From contig DFSH01000022.1 of the NCBI GenBank assembly GCA_002378565.1, forward strand, positions 1-42,920: a stretch of 42,920 nt of DNA, written 5' to 3'. Shown here one piece after another: positions 9,527 to 18,954 of the stretch. How positions within the stretch are numbered: the stretch's first letter is position 1; each line of letters starts with the position of its first letter. Below the pieces are notes generated by a model that was not told the origin of the DNA, made no database searches, and worked only from the letters and a program-made list of their open reading frames with translations. Origin of the DNA: Flavobacteriales bacterium UBA3442. Lineage in GTDB: Bacteria > Bacteroidota > Bacteroidia > Flavobacteriales > Schleiferiaceae. The position numbers and the translations under genes were made by a program.

Positions 9527-10255
9527 TCAGCTGGCCATGTTATGAAAGACTGCCTGGACATCCTCATCTTCCTCCAAGCGTTCAAGGAGTTTTTCAACCT
9601 CATCTTGAGCTATTGCATCAAGGCTTTTGTTATCCATGGGAATGCGCTCAAAGCCAGAGGATAGGATCTCAATGTCCATTTTTTCTAAGGCTTTGGTGAT
9701 GTTGCCAAATTCAGCAAATTGCGCATAAAGCATGATGGTGTCAAGCGACTTTTCCTCATCGTACTCTGCGAAGACTTCCTCAACGCCGTGATCAATCATT
9801 TCAAATTCAAAGGTCTCAAGGTCTCTGTCACCTTGAGCAATCTTGAAATGGCATTTGTGTTCAAACATGAACTCCACGGACCCACTGGTTCCAAGACTGC
9901 CATCGCATTTATTGAAACAAGCGCGCACATTGGCCACCGTGCGTGTGTTGTTGTCTGTGGCTGTCTCCACCAGAATTGCAATGCCGTGCGGCGCATAGCC
10001 CTCAAAGATGACTTCCTTGTAATCAGCCTGATCCTTTGACGTGGCACGCTTGATGGCGCGCTCAACATTGTCTTTAGGCATGTTGGCATCTCGCGAATTT
10101 TGAATCAAGGCCTTCAATCGGCTGTTGCTTTCAGGATTTGGTCCACTCTCCTTGACGCACATGATGATGTCCTTAGAAATCCTGGTGAACGTCTTAGCCA
10201 TGCTAGCCCATCGCTTCATTTTGCGAGCTTTCCTGTACTCAAATGCTCTTCCCAT
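9527..10255 (-). CDS. YebC/PmpR family protein (transcription or translation regulator)
   Basis: A 242-residue YebC-family protein. It has the family N-terminus (MGRAFEYRKARKMKRW, then MAKTFTRI), the NSRLKALIQNSRDANMPKDN segment, and the middle EGYAPHGIAILVE motif, ending in an acidic C-terminal tail (LLERLEEDEDVQAV). Family members are DNA-binding regulators, and some relieve ribosome stalling at polyproline (family knowledge). Which of these applies here is unknown. It lies 33 bp downstream of korB and directly before the S9 peptidase gene, and may share either transcript. Confidence 0.93.
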   Translation of the reverse strand: MGRAFEYRKARKMKRWASMAKTFTRISKDIIMCVKESGPNPESNSRLKALIQNSRDANMPKDNVERAIKRATSKDQADYKEVIFEGYAPHGIAILVETATDNNTRTVANVRACFNKCDGSLGTSGSVEFMFEHKCHFKIAQGDRDLETFEFEMIDHGVEEVFAEYDEEKSLDTIMLYAQFAEFGNITKALEKMDIEILSSGFERIPMDNKSLDAIAQDEVEKLLERLEEDEDVQAVFHNMAS

Positions 10256-10288
10256 GTCTGTCTTTTTCTGTTGTTGAAACCATGCTAT

Positions 10289-11257
10289 TTAAACCTCCCA
10301 GATTCGACCTGCGTGCAGAATCACCTCTAAGGATTGCTGACCTTGCTCAGCCATCGCTCGATGAACCTCCTGTTCATGAACGGGTCTTTCGCATTGGTAT
10401 ATGATGCCAAATGGCCTCAGGTCACCTGCCATCCGTGCCAAGGCATAGGCCTTGATTGGGTCGTGGATGTCATGAGTCCAGGCCTGAGATAGATCACCCG
10501 CTGGAGACAGCTTGATCACTTCAACCTGACCCTGGACCAATTGAAGGGTCTTGTCTTGGTCTTTGCCAATCAGGATTGGCTTGCCATGCTCAACATGAAA
10601 GGTGTGATCTATGGTGTGTTGTTTGTTGCTGAAACGCTCAAAAGCCCCGTCATTAAACACATTGCAGTTCTGGTAAATTTCAAGCAGTGCAGACCCATGA
10701 TGTGCCTTTGCGGCAATCATCATTTCACGCAAATGGGCAGGGCTTCGATCCATGCTCCTTGCAATAAAACTGGCATTGGCTCCCATGGCCAAGGTCAGTG
10801 GATTCAAGGCTTGGTCAATGCTCCCCAAAGGGGATGATCGCGAATGCTGTCCAGGCTGTGAGGTTGGCGAGTACTGACCTTTGGTCAAACCATAGACCTC
10901 ATTGTTGAACAATAGGATGGGAACATTGACATTGCGTCGAAGCAAGTGGATCAAGTGATTGCCACCAATACTCAGGGCATCTCCGTCACCCGTCACCAGC
11001 CACACATCGGCATCTGGACTGGCCAACTTCACCCCCGTGGCTATCGCTGGAGCTCTGCCATGCAGGCCATGCAGGCCATAGGTATTGATGTAGTAGGGCA
11101 GCCTTGAGGAACAGCCGATACCTGAAATCAGGACGGTGTTGTCTGGGTCAGCACCAATGGCTTCAAACACCTCCGTCAACTGCTTGAGCACAGAGTAGTC
11201 GCCACAGCCGGGACACCATCGCACATCTTGGTCAGTCAAATAGTCCTTTGCCTTCAT
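10289..11257 (-). CDS. korB: 2-oxoacid:ferredoxin oxidoreductase, beta subunit
   Basis: A 322-residue thiamine-diphosphate subunit. CPGCGDY near residue 15 supplies cluster ligands. The TPP/Mg site is VTGDGDALSIGGNHL with NNEVYGLTKGQYSP. With the alpha-gamma subunit it decarboxylates a 2-oxoacid, most likely 2-oxoglutarate, to the acyl-CoA and reduces ferredoxin. Choosing 2-oxoglutarate over pyruvate or branched acids rests on the usual Bacteroidota KorAB arrangement, not on a residue I can point to. The start overlaps the korA stop as ATGA, a sign of coupled translation in the mrp-nifU-korA-korB operon. Confidence 0.9.
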   Translation of the reverse strand: MKAKDYLTDQDVRWCPGCGDYSVLKQLTEVFEAIGADPDNTVLISGIGCSSRLPYYINTYGLHGLHGRAPAIATGVKLASPDADVWLVTGDGDALSIGGNHLIHLLRRNVNVPILLFNNEVYGLTKGQYSPTSQPGQHSRSSPLGSIDQALNPLTLAMGANASFIARSMDRSPAHLREMMIAAKAHHGSALLEIYQNCNVFNDGAFERFSNKQHTIDHTFHVEHGKPILIGKDQDKTLQLVQGQVEVIKLSPAGDLSQAWTHDIHDPIKAYALARMAGDLRPFGIIYQCERPVHEQEVHRAMAEQGQQSLEVILHAGRIWEV

Positions 11258-13068
11258 GATGACATGGTATTCAAAAGGGTTTCAGTAAGAGACAGTGCGT
11301 CAAATGGCTTGCCCGATGTTTGGCCGATAAAGGCCATATGCTTCGGGCATCGAGCACGCAGCACATTGACCAATTGCCCTTGGTTCATCTCTACCACAAC
11401 CAACTGCTTGAATTCAGCCATCACCGCATCCAAGTCAGGGTGTAGAGGGTAGATGTGAACCAAATGCAGATGAGCCACTGCATGCCCCTGCCTGCGCAAT
11501 TGCTCAGTGGCTGTATGAATCGAACCATAGGTTGATCCCCATCCAATGACCAACATGTCATCGGATTTGGATCCAAGATTCAAGGTCAGCTCAGGGTAGG
11601 ATGATTGGATCCCCATCACCTTTGCTTGCCTTGCCTGCACCAATGCTTGGTGGTTATCTGCGTCATAAGACACTTCACCACTTCCTTCTTGTTTCTCCAA
11701 GCCACCCAACCGATGGGCGCCACCAGGTGTTCCCACAGGAATCCAAGGCCTCACACCCTTCGCGTCTCTCTCATAGGGCATGCGCGAAATGTCTGCTTCG
11801 GTTGGTCGGATTTGGAGCAGTTGAGACAGATCTGGAATGCGCCAAGGCTCAGCACTGCTCGCAATGAACGCATCCGACAAGACCATCACAGGAGTCATGG
11901 CTTCCATGGCATATTTTGCCGCCATCAACATCACATCAAAGGCATGTGAGGCACTCTTGATTGCTATGACTGGCATCGGTGCTTCACCATGTCTTCCATG
12001 CAAAGCTTGCATCAAATCAGACTGTTCCATTTTGGTTGGCATGCCTGTACTTGGACCTCCCCTTTGCACGTTGATGACAATCAAAGGCAATTCCAACATC
12101 ACAGCTAAACCAAGACCCTCAGCCTTGAGGCTGATACCTGGACCACTGGACGCCGTGACACCCATTTTCCCGGCAAAGGACGCGCCGATGGCTGCAGTCA
12201 CCGAAGCAATTTCATCTTCAGCCTGAAAGGTGGTGATGCCTTTAGACCGCTGCCTTACCAGCTCATGCAAGATGTCTGAGGCTGGTGTGATTGGGTAGCC
12301 AGCGAAAACCAATTCACGCTGACTCTGGTGTGCCACAGCGGCCAGCCCCATGGCAATGCCCTGAGATCCTGATAGGGTACGGTAGGTGCCTTTGGGCAAC
12401 GTGTGCGAGGGCATGACATGCTTGAATGCAGACCATTCCGCCGTTTCGCCCAGATAATAGCCGGCCATGAACGCCTTGTCATTGACCTTGGCCAATTCAC
12501 CTGAAAACTTATTCGCCAAGGCCTCACGGACCATGATGTAATCAAAGGCATACATCCAAGTCAAAGCACCTAGCACTACCATGTTTTTTGCCCGAGACAC
12601 CGCCTTGCTCCCAAGATCCATGTCTTTCAAGGCCTCCTTGGTTACGGTTTGGAAATTGCATTCCAATGTCCTGAAACTCACCCTAGCTTCTTCCAAGGGA
12701 TCCTCGTCAGGAGCAAGCTTCGCCAGGGCTCTTGATCGTTTGTCAAAGCCATCTGTCGATGCCAACAAAATGCCTCCCGGCTTCAGCTGGTCCCTGTATT
12801 TCACATAGGCAGCTACATTGAAAACCACCAAAACATCAGCCTGACCGCCGGGTTCATGGACAGCTGTCGACGCCATTTGAAATTGGAAGCCACTGATCCC
12901 TGCAATGCTGCCTTTTGGTGCTCGAATTTCTGCAGGGAAATCACTGAGGGTTCGAACATCCTGGCCGCTTTGCGCAGCGCCTTGCGTGAGCTGAGACCCT
13001 AAAAGTTGTACACCATCACCAGAATCTCCGGCAAGTAAAATAACAATTTTGTGGCTTGAATCAGGCAT
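11254..13068 (-). CDS. korA: 2-oxoacid:ferredoxin oxidoreductase, fused gamma-alpha subunit
   Basis: A 604-residue subunit. Residues 1 to about 190 form the gamma domain (LLAGDSGDGVQLLGSQLTQGAA). The rest is the alpha domain with the pyrimidine-binding fold (GSQGIAMGLAAVAHQS, YPITPASDILHEL, FQAEDEIASVTAAIGAS and TASSGPGISLKAEGLG). The gamma-alpha order and length are those of the two-subunit KorAB enzymes. It works with korB in the cytoplasm, linking the oxidative or reductive TCA step to ferredoxin. The start overlaps the nifU gene by 8 bp, so the upstream iron-sulfur genes and the enzyme are made from one message. Confidence 0.92.
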   Translation of the reverse strand: MPDSSHKIVILLAGDSGDGVQLLGSQLTQGAAQSGQDVRTLSDFPAEIRAPKGSIAGISGFQFQMASTAVHEPGGQADVLVVFNVAAYVKYRDQLKPGGILLASTDGFDKRSRALAKLAPDEDPLEEARVSFRTLECNFQTVTKEALKDMDLGSKAVSRAKNMVVLGALTWMYAFDYIMVREALANKFSGELAKVNDKAFMAGYYLGETAEWSAFKHVMPSHTLPKGTYRTLSGSQGIAMGLAAVAHQSQRELVFAGYPITPASDILHELVRQRSKGITTFQAEDEIASVTAAIGASFAGKMGVTASSGPGISLKAEGLGLAVMLELPLIVINVQRGGPSTGMPTKMEQSDLMQALHGRHGEAPMPVIAIKSASHAFDVMLMAAKYAMEAMTPVMVLSDAFIASSAEPWRIPDLSQLLQIRPTEADISRMPYERDAKGVRPWIPVGTPGGAHRLGGLEKQEGSGEVSYDADNHQALVQARQAKVMGIQSSYPELTLNLGSKSDDMLVIGWGSTYGSIHTATEQLRRQGHAVAHLHLVHIYPLHPDLDAVMAEFKQLVVVEMNQGQLVNVLRARCPKHMAFIGQTSGKPFDALSLTETLLNTMSS

Positions 13069-13300
13069 TGTCGACGTGTCTAATTTCGCGGACTTCCGGG
13101 GCGTACTTTTTCACAGTTGCTTCTACACCGTGTTTGAGGGTCATTTGATTCACATGGCAATCGATGCAAGCGCCCTGAAGCTGAACCTCAACGATGCAGT
13201 CATCCACGATACCTAACAGGATGATGTCACCTCCATCTTCTTGCAAGTAGGGGCGGATTTCATCCAGGGCATTCGCTACGCGATCTGCTAAATCACTCAT
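13061..13300 (-). CDS. NifU C-terminal-domain Fe-S scaffold/carrier
   Basis: A 79-residue protein made only of the NifU C-terminal (Nfu) domain. IRPYLQEDGGDIILLGI is followed by the cluster-binding CxxC in GACIDCHVNQMTLKHGVE. In most family members CxxC is followed by proline and here it is followed by histidine, but both cysteines are present. Nfu proteins carry a 4Fe-4S cluster bridged between two monomers to target enzymes. The gene overlaps mrp by 4 bp (ATGA) and korA by 8 bp, so the neighbouring KorAB enzyme is a natural client. That client link is inference from position. Confidence 0.9.
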   Translation of the reverse strand: MSDLADRVANALDEIRPYLQEDGGDIILLGIVDDCIVEVQLQGACIDCHVNQMTLKHGVEATVKKYAPEVREIRHVDNA

Positions 13301-14436
13301 ACTTTTAGTTTTCTTGTAGAACAGCCAGCCATTGTAGTGATTCTAACCGATTCAGTTTCAGGCAGTTGGGTCACTCTATTTGCCAACGATGACACCATGT
13401 TAACGGTCATGTCAACAAAGGCTTGCTTCACGGGACCCTCTGCTTGCAGTGCTGCCGGCCGGCCTACATCACCCGCTTCGCGAATGCCTTGGACCAAAGG
13501 AATCTCTCCCAAGAAATCCACCTTCATTTGTGCAGCCAATCGCTGAACGCCTTCTTGACCAAATAGGTAATACTTGTTATCTGGTAATTCTTCTGGCGTA
13601 AAATATGCCATGTTTTCAACCATGCCAATCACCGGAACGTTGATGGCGCTCATGTTGAACATGGCCACACCTTTTCTTGCATCAGCTAGAGCCACAGCCT
13701 GTGGGGTGCTGACAACAATAGCGCCCGTGACGGGCAATGACTGAACAATGCTCAAGTGAATGTCTCCTGTGCCAGGAGGTAGGTCCAATAGCAAAAAGTC
13801 CAGGTCGCCCCAGTGGCTTTCATGCAGCATTTGATTCAGGGCCTTAGAGGCCATCGGGCCTCGCCATACAACGGCTTGGTTGCTACCTGAAAAGAAGCCA
13901 ACAGACATGATTTTGATGCCATAGGCAATGACTGGATCCATTTTCCTGACACCATTGATTTCAATACCGCCAGGCCGTTCAGTCATCACATCAAACATGA
14001 TTGGCATGCTGGGTCCATAGATGTCGGCATCCAAAATTCCCACCTTGAAGCCCATGTCTCTCAAGGCGATGGCCATGTTTGCTGTCACGGTGCTTTTGCC
14101 AACACCGCCTTTACCTGAAGCAATCGCAATGACATGCTTGATACCGTCAATGGCCTTGCCCTTGATGACCTGATCATCCGCCTTTGCTGGTGCCTCAACC
14201 AACATATTCACAGTGATTTGCAGCTTGGGATCAATGCGCGCATGGATGGCCTTCAATAGGGCAACTTCCAAAGTTTTTTTCTTGTGCATGACCGGGCTAT
14301 CTGAAACCACATCAATGATGACTTCATTGCCCATCACTTGCACATTGCGCAGATTCTTACTCGCCACCAAGAGGCCATTGCCCGAGGCATTCACCACAGC
14401 GTCCACCGCCGTTTCAATTTGTTGTTTTGTCACCAT
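13297..14436 (-). CDS. Mrp/ApbC family P-loop ATPase, Fe-S cluster carrier type
   Basis: A 379-residue protein. Residues 1-80 form a MIP18/DUF59-type domain. A deviant Walker A follows (ASGKGGVGKSTVTANMA, about residue 107), with DADIYGPSMP and DLPPGTGD. The family delivers Fe-S clusters to apo-proteins. Unusually, the whole protein has a single cysteine, near its C-terminus (MAGCSTRK). The C-terminal CxxC that holds the bridging cluster in ApbC is replaced by YFTPEELPDNKYY after the VENMA motif. It starts the operon mrp-nifU-korA-korB. TAATTTCG, one base off the -7 consensus, sits 7 bases before the ATG. Confidence 0.92.
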   Translation of the reverse strand: MVTKQQIETAVDAVVNASGNGLLVASKNLRNVQVMGNEVIIDVVSDSPVMHKKKTLEVALLKAIHARIDPKLQITVNMLVEAPAKADDQVIKGKAIDGIKHVIAIASGKGGVGKSTVTANMAIALRDMGFKVGILDADIYGPSMPIMFDVMTERPGGIEINGVRKMDPVIAYGIKIMSVGFFSGSNQAVVWRGPMASKALNQMLHESHWGDLDFLLLDLPPGTGDIHLSIVQSLPVTGAIVVSTPQAVALADARKGVAMFNMSAINVPVIGMVENMAYFTPEELPDNKYYLFGQEGVQRLAAQMKVDFLGEIPLVQGIREAGDVGRPAALQAEGPVKQAFVDMTVNMVSSLANRVTQLPETESVRITTMAGCSTRKLKV

Positions 14437-14472
14437 GTGTTTGCGAAATTACGACCTCTTTGTCAGAGTTTT

Positions 14473-15543
14473 TCAAGACAACACCTCCATAGATTCTGGC
14501 AGCGATTTATTGGCCAATTGCCCACAAGCAGCATCGATATCCTTGCCACGGGAACGTCGAATGTTGACGGTCACACCAGCGTGCTCCAAGGCGCCAACAT
14601 AGGCATCAATGGATCGCAAGGTGGCCTTTTGAAAACGTCCATCACCAATAGCGTTGTACTCAATGAGGTTCACCTTAGAAGGTACGCGCTTACATAGAGC
14701 CACCAATGCCTGAATGTCCTCAGGACCATCATTCAAATCCTTCCACACCACGTACTCAATGGTGATTAAACTGCCTGTCTTCTCATACCAATACAGCATG
14801 GAATCCATGAGATCTTTGACATTGCTGGCATCATTCACAGGCATGATAGCTGATCTAACTTCATCGCGGGCAGAATGCAAGCTCACAGCCAAATTGAATT
14901 TTACCTGCTCATCAGCCATGCGTCGAATGAGCTTTGGAAGGCCCACTGTTGACAAGGTGATCCGCTTGGCAGATATGCCAAGCCCCTTGGGTGATGTGAT
15001 GCGCTCAATGGAAGCCAACACATTGCGGTAGTTAGCCAATGGCTCACCCATGCCCATGTAGACAATGTTGGTCAAGGGTCGCTTGAAATGCTTCTCAGCC
15101 TGCGCTTGGATGGCACGAACTTGATCCACAATCTCTCCTGGACTCAAATTGCGAATGCGCTTGAGCTTTGCCGTGGCGCAGAAGTGGCACCCCATGTTGC
15201 AACCTACCTGCGAGGAAATACAAGCCGTGATTCGCCGATCTGTTGGAATCAATACCGACTCTACAATCAGCCCGTCGGCAAGCCTGACAGCATTCTTGAT
15301 GGTGCCATCCTTGCTCACTTGCTCATGGTTCACGGAAATGGGTCGGATCTCAAAAATTGCTTTCAAAGACTCCCTCAGGGCCTTTGGTAAATTGAGCATG
15401 TCATCGATGCTATGCGCTTCCTTGCTCCACAGCCAATCGTAAACTTGATCAGCTCTGTAGGCCGGTTGGGTCAATGTTTTGAATTGTTCTCGCAGTTCAT
15501 CTTGCGTCAATGCGCGCAAATCGCGTTTAAGTTTGTCTATCAT
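14473..15543 (-). CDS. rlmN: RlmN, 23S rRNA (A2503-C2)/tRNA methyltransferase
   Basis: A 356-residue radical-SAM enzyme that methylates C2 of A2503 in 23S rRNA and A37 in some tRNAs. The SAM cluster ligands are in CNMGCHFCATA. The motif SSQVGC lies just before, and NIVYMGMGEPLANY and the LAVSLHSARD segment are typical of the family. The C-terminal PVNDASNVKDLMD and the catalytic cysteine region near SRGKDIDAACGQL are present, so it looks intact. Its start overlaps the stop of the upstream secreted-protein gene by 4 bp. Confidence 0.94.
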   Translation of the reverse strand: MIDKLKRDLRALTQDELREQFKTLTQPAYRADQVYDWLWSKEAHSIDDMLNLPKALRESLKAIFEIRPISVNHEQVSKDGTIKNAVRLADGLIVESVLIPTDRRITACISSQVGCNMGCHFCATAKLKRIRNLSPGEIVDQVRAIQAQAEKHFKRPLTNIVYMGMGEPLANYRNVLASIERITSPKGLGISAKRITLSTVGLPKLIRRMADEQVKFNLAVSLHSARDEVRSAIMPVNDASNVKDLMDSMLYWYEKTGSLITIEYVVWKDLNDGPEDIQALVALCKRVPSKVNLIEYNAIGDGRFQKATLRSIDAYVGALEHAGVTVNIRRSRGKDIDAACGQLANKSLPESMEVLS

Positions 15544-17126
15544 CGGATTTGAATCAGTGAGCCCATTCGGATTTTTGATCTGGTCCTAGAGAGTATCACG
15601 GCATCCCCTTTCACATGCTCGGAAGCCACACTCAATCGAAGGATTGGGCCAAGGCGTTCTTTGCCATTTTTATGCATGACCACATAGTCCATCTGGGCCT
15701 CAGGTGAAATACTTACCATGACCAAGTTAGACCGCCTTACATTGTTGGTATTTCTAGATTTCCTTTCGGCAAATCGTTTAGCATTTCTCGGGTGGTCGTT
15801 GAACAGTACATGCAAGCTGTTGCCATCCACAATAGGAAGATAGCCACTGTGAAAACCACCATCGTTGGTGGTTCGCTGCATTTTAGGGATCATGCCAACC
15901 CATTCAATCTCTCCTTCAGGAGAAACGCTGATGGTCAACAGCTCGTCATAGTAGTAGTGGTTAGTTGTTTTTGTTGTGCCATTTGTGGTCGTGGTCGTGG
16001 TAAAGGTCTCATAGTTTTCAGCAATAACGAAGGCTCCACCATCTGCACGGCGCAAAAAGTCCCTGAAAACAAAGTCCATTTGCACCTCACCTCGGCGCTG
16101 GAACCTTCCTAATCGGATGGCTGCAGATTTAAAGTCATCAGAAAATGGGTGAATCACACGTGACTTGGTCTCAGAGGTCTTTTGATCCAATTGGATGTAG
16201 AACAGACCCTTGGTTGTGCCCCAGTCCATATTTCGATCGGAGTACAAGCCAGAAATGGCCACCGTTTGTGAGGAAAAATCTACTTGCATGCCGACATCTG
16301 AAACATAAATTCCTTGCAAACCCAAATCAAGCTGTAAGTAGCTTTCCCCATCCAGCCGGTAAATCATGTGCTTGACTTGCTCTTTCCGGTCTAAAAAGAG
16401 GCGAGAAGCCAATTGCCCTAAAACAGTATATTGCCCTAAAACATAAAGCTGCCCGTCATTGGTCAAGTTGGCCTCCTTGAGGTTGAATAGGTCATCGCGC
16501 ACATCCAAGTTGAATTCGCTGGACCAATGAATCTGAATGCTATCACTGTCATAGACGGTGGCATAGAATTTCTCGTCATCGCGGAGTCGGGTTTGTGGCG
16601 AACTAATGATGGCAAATCGTTCCTTGTCTTGACTGAAACGTACCGTGAAAGACCCCGTGTAGCGGCTTTTGACATCAATGGACTCAACCGTCACCATTGG
16701 CATCGGATCCCCTTGCCTATTGTAGCGCTGAAGCAGCAAGGTTTTTTCTCGATCTCCACGATCAAAGGCTTCCAGGAAAACAAAAAACTGTCCATCAACC
16801 ACGTTCACTGCCACGACATGGGTGCGCTTGGCGTTGACTTTGATCGCAGGTGTCTCCACTTGCCATACCTGTGTCGAAGTGGCTCGATCATACTTTGCAA
16901 GCAGAAATTCACCCCCACGGAACAAGGCATTTCTTAGGCCAAAGGTGTAATAGAATGCTTCATCCATGTCAATGATTTCATCTGTTTGCACATCTCGGTG
17001 GCTGTAAGTTGGCGACCACACCAGGTCATAACCTGGCACTTGAGCAAACAAAGCAGGCCCCATAAGTGACAAGAAAAGAATAATGGGTTGTACCTTGGCT
17101 TTGGCAAGGTTTTGGATTCTTTGCAT
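15540..17126 (-). CDS. Secreted protein of unknown function
   Basis: No family is recognised. The 528-residue product has a signal peptide (QPIILFLSLMGPALFAQ) and then a repeat-poor, beta-rich sequence. It contains many short strands such as GRFQRRGEVQMDFVFRDFLRR and a threonine-rich patch (TTTTTTNGTTKTT) near residue 400. A WD-like or propeller-like structure is possible but not shown. The frame can be extended to ATGs at 17144 and 17168. The ATG at 17126 gives the most regular signal peptide and avoids overlap with the divergent gene at 17143. The stop overlaps rlmN by 4 bp. Confidence 0.72.
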   Translation of the reverse strand: MQRIQNLAKAKVQPIILFLSLMGPALFAQVPGYDLVWSPTYSHRDVQTDEIIDMDEAFYYTFGLRNALFRGGEFLLAKYDRATSTQVWQVETPAIKVNAKRTHVVAVNVVDGQFFVFLEAFDRGDREKTLLLQRYNRQGDPMPMVTVESIDVKSRYTGSFTVRFSQDKERFAIISSPQTRLRDDEKFYATVYDSDSIQIHWSSEFNLDVRDDLFNLKEANLTNDGQLYVLGQYTVLGQLASRLFLDRKEQVKHMIYRLDGESYLQLDLGLQGIYVSDVGMQVDFSSQTVAISGLYSDRNMDWGTTKGLFYIQLDQKTSETKSRVIHPFSDDFKSAAIRLGRFQRRGEVQMDFVFRDFLRRADGGAFVIAENYETFTTTTTTNGTTKTTNHYYYDELLTISVSPEGEIEWVGMIPKMQRTTNDGGFHSGYLPIVDGNSLHVLFNDHPRNAKRFAERKSRNTNNVRRSNLVMVSISPEAQMDYVVMHKNGKERLGPILRLSVASEHVKGDAVILSRTRSKIRMGSLIQIR

Positions 17127-17142
17127 TGAAACAAGGTACGGC

Positions 17143-17892
17143 ATGAAATCAATCTTTTTTATAATCATCGCAATCGTTATTTGTGGTTTACCACCGGCTG
17201 CATTGCAGGCGCAAACTGTTGTTGTTAAAAAGCGGCAAGTCAGCAGTCAGGGACTGACAGAACGTTCTACTACCAAAAAACGGTCCAGACATGTTCCAGA
17301 ACATGCCATTACTTACAATTTTTCTGCTTTTCTTTTAGGCGACTTGCCCTTGGGCTACAGTTACCGGCCATCTGACTTCATAACCATAGAGGCTGGGCTT
17401 GGCATCACCAATAACAATTTTGTGGATGAGCTGAACACGTTTTTATTCTCCAATTCTAGTTTTTACAGTGAAGCAAGCCACACACCCATAAGCGGATCAG
17501 CACATGCAGGCCTGAAGTTTTTCCCCGAAGGGGACGCCTTCAATGACGGGATGTACATCGGCGCTCAACTGACGCGACGCAATTACCGAAAAGGCTTCAT
17601 TGATGGAGACAGCACAGTGGCCGCCTCCAAGCTTTTCATGGATTTAGGGCTAACGATAGGCTACCAATTGAGGCCTTCTAACCACATCATGGTTGATTGG
17701 TACATTGGACTAGCTAATCGATCCATTCGTTGGGATCGGGTGGAATCCCTGCTTTTATGGGACCCTGCCAGTGGTCAGAATATCACCACCACTTCGATCA
17801 ATCCAGCAAGTGACAAGCGGCTTGAAGGCCAGCCAGACAGGTACACAACCATCGGCCTACTGATGGGATTGAAGGTCGGTTATTTCTTCTGA
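17143..17892 (+). CDS. Secreted outer-membrane beta-barrel-like protein
   Basis: A 249-residue protein with a signal peptide (MKSIFFIIIAIVICGLPPAALQAQ). The mature part has alternating aromatic strands, for example LPLGYSYRPSDFITIEAGLGI, SAHAGLKFFPEG, YIGAQLTRRNYRK and LMDLGLTIGYQLRP, and it ends LMGLKVGYFF. A terminal aromatic strand of this kind is typical of outer-membrane barrels. The ligand or role is unknown. It is packed extremely tightly: its ATG shares the CATG at 17142-17145 with a possible start of the minus-strand neighbour, and its TGA stop abuts the queA stop (TGATCA). Earlier in-frame starts at 17083 lack a signal peptide. Confidence 0.75.
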   Translation: MKSIFFIIIAIVICGLPPAALQAQTVVVKKRQVSSQGLTERSTTKKRSRHVPEHAITYNFSAFLLGDLPLGYSYRPSDFITIEAGLGITNNNFVDELNTFLFSNSSFYSEASHTPISGSAHAGLKFFPEGDAFNDGMYIGAQLTRRNYRKGFIDGDSTVAASKLFMDLGLTIGYQLRPSNHIMVDWYIGLANRSIRWDRVESLLLWDPASGQNITTTSINPASDKRLEGQPDRYTTIGLLMGLKVGYFF

Positions 17893-18948
17893 TCAAATGA
17901 CCAACAAGGCATCACCAAATGCCAAGAAGCGGTACTTCTCTTTGATGGCTGTCTTGTAAATCTCCATGATCAATTCATGACCTGTGAAGGCCGATGTCAC
18001 CATCATCATGGTGCTTTGTGGGCCATGGAAATTGGTGAGCATGCTATTGACAGAGCGCACTTGGTAAGGCGGGAATAGAAACTTATTGGTCCACCCCTCT
18101 AGGGTTTTGAGTTTGTCATAGGTGATCAAGTTGGCCTCCAGGGGTCGAAGCACGGAGGTGCCAATAGCACAAATGCGACGTTTTTCATCCTTTGCTCGGT
18201 TGATGCGGTCCACGGTGTCTTTAGGAAGGATGAATCGCTCAGATTCCATCTTGTGTTTTGATAAATCTTCCACTTCAACCAATCGGTAGGTGCCTAAGCC
18301 AACATGCATGGTCATTTCTGCAATATCCACCCCTTTTATTTCCATGCGCTTGAGCACATGCTTGGTGAAATGCAAGGAAGCAACTGGGGCTGCAACAGCA
18401 CCCTCAACTGAGGCAAAGATGCTCTGGTAACGGTCAGCATCTTCTGGCTCTAGCTCCCGCTCAATGTATCGAGGCAAGGGCGTTTCACCAATGGACCTAA
18501 GCTTCTCACGGAATTCCTCGTAGGGGCCATCAAACAAAAAGCGCAAGGTGCGGCCTCGGGATGTGGTGTTGTCCACCACCTCAGCCACAAGGCTGTCATC
18601 ATCACCAAAAAATAGCTTGTTGCCAATACGGATCTTCCGAGCGGGGTCAACCAGTACATCCCATAGTCGGTTTTCCGCACTCAGTTCACGAAGCAAAAAC
18701 ACCTCAATAACGGCGCCTGTTTTTTCTTTTGCACCCCATAATCGGGCAGGAAACACCTTGGTGTTATTTGCCACCATCAAATCGCCTTCCTCAAAGTAAT
18801 CCACGATGTCTCTGAAGTGCTTGTGCTCAATCTTTCCGCTGTCACGATGAACCACCATCATTCGGGCATCGTCACGGTAATCCTTGGGGTATTGTGCGAT
18901 CAACTTTTCAGGCAAGTTGAATCGGTAGTGGGAGAGCTTCATTTTCAT
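17893..18948 (-). CDS. queA: QueA, SAM:tRNA ribosyltransferase-isomerase (queuosine synthesis)
   Basis: A 351-residue QueA. It transfers and isomerises the ribosyl part of SAM onto preQ1 in tRNA to make epoxyqueuosine. The family N-terminus [19 protein letters not shown] is followed by RDDARMMVV, then the middle [34 protein letters not shown] and, near the C-terminus, [15 protein letters not shown]. The frame continues upstream to a TTG at 19008, but ATG 18948 gives the family start. A perfect -7 element sits 6 bases before that ATG. The stop meets that of the upstream beta-barrel gene with no bases between. Confidence 0.94.
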   Translation of the reverse strand: MKMKLSHYRFNLPEKLIAQYPKDYRDDARMMVVHRDSGKIEHKHFRDIVDYFEEGDLMVANNTKVFPARLWGAKEKTGAVIEVFLLRELSAENRLWDVLVDPARKIRIGNKLFFGDDDSLVAEVVDNTTSRGRTLRFLFDGPYEEFREKLRSIGETPLPRYIERELEPEDADRYQSIFASVEGAVAAPVASLHFTKHVLKRMEIKGVDIAEMTMHVGLGTYRLVEVEDLSKHKMESERFILPKDTVDRINRAKDEKRRICAIGTSVLRPLEANLITYDKLKTLEGWTNKFLFPPYQVRSVNSMLTNFHGPQSTMMMVTSAFTGHELIMEIYKTAIKEKYRFLAFGDALLVI

Positions 18949-18954
18949 AGCCAG

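Noticed and set aside
16000..16040. Threonine-rich run (TTTTTT) in the unknown secreted protein, as a possible repeat or phase-variation site
   Set aside because: Mixed codons rather than a simple DNA repeat, so slippage is unlikely.
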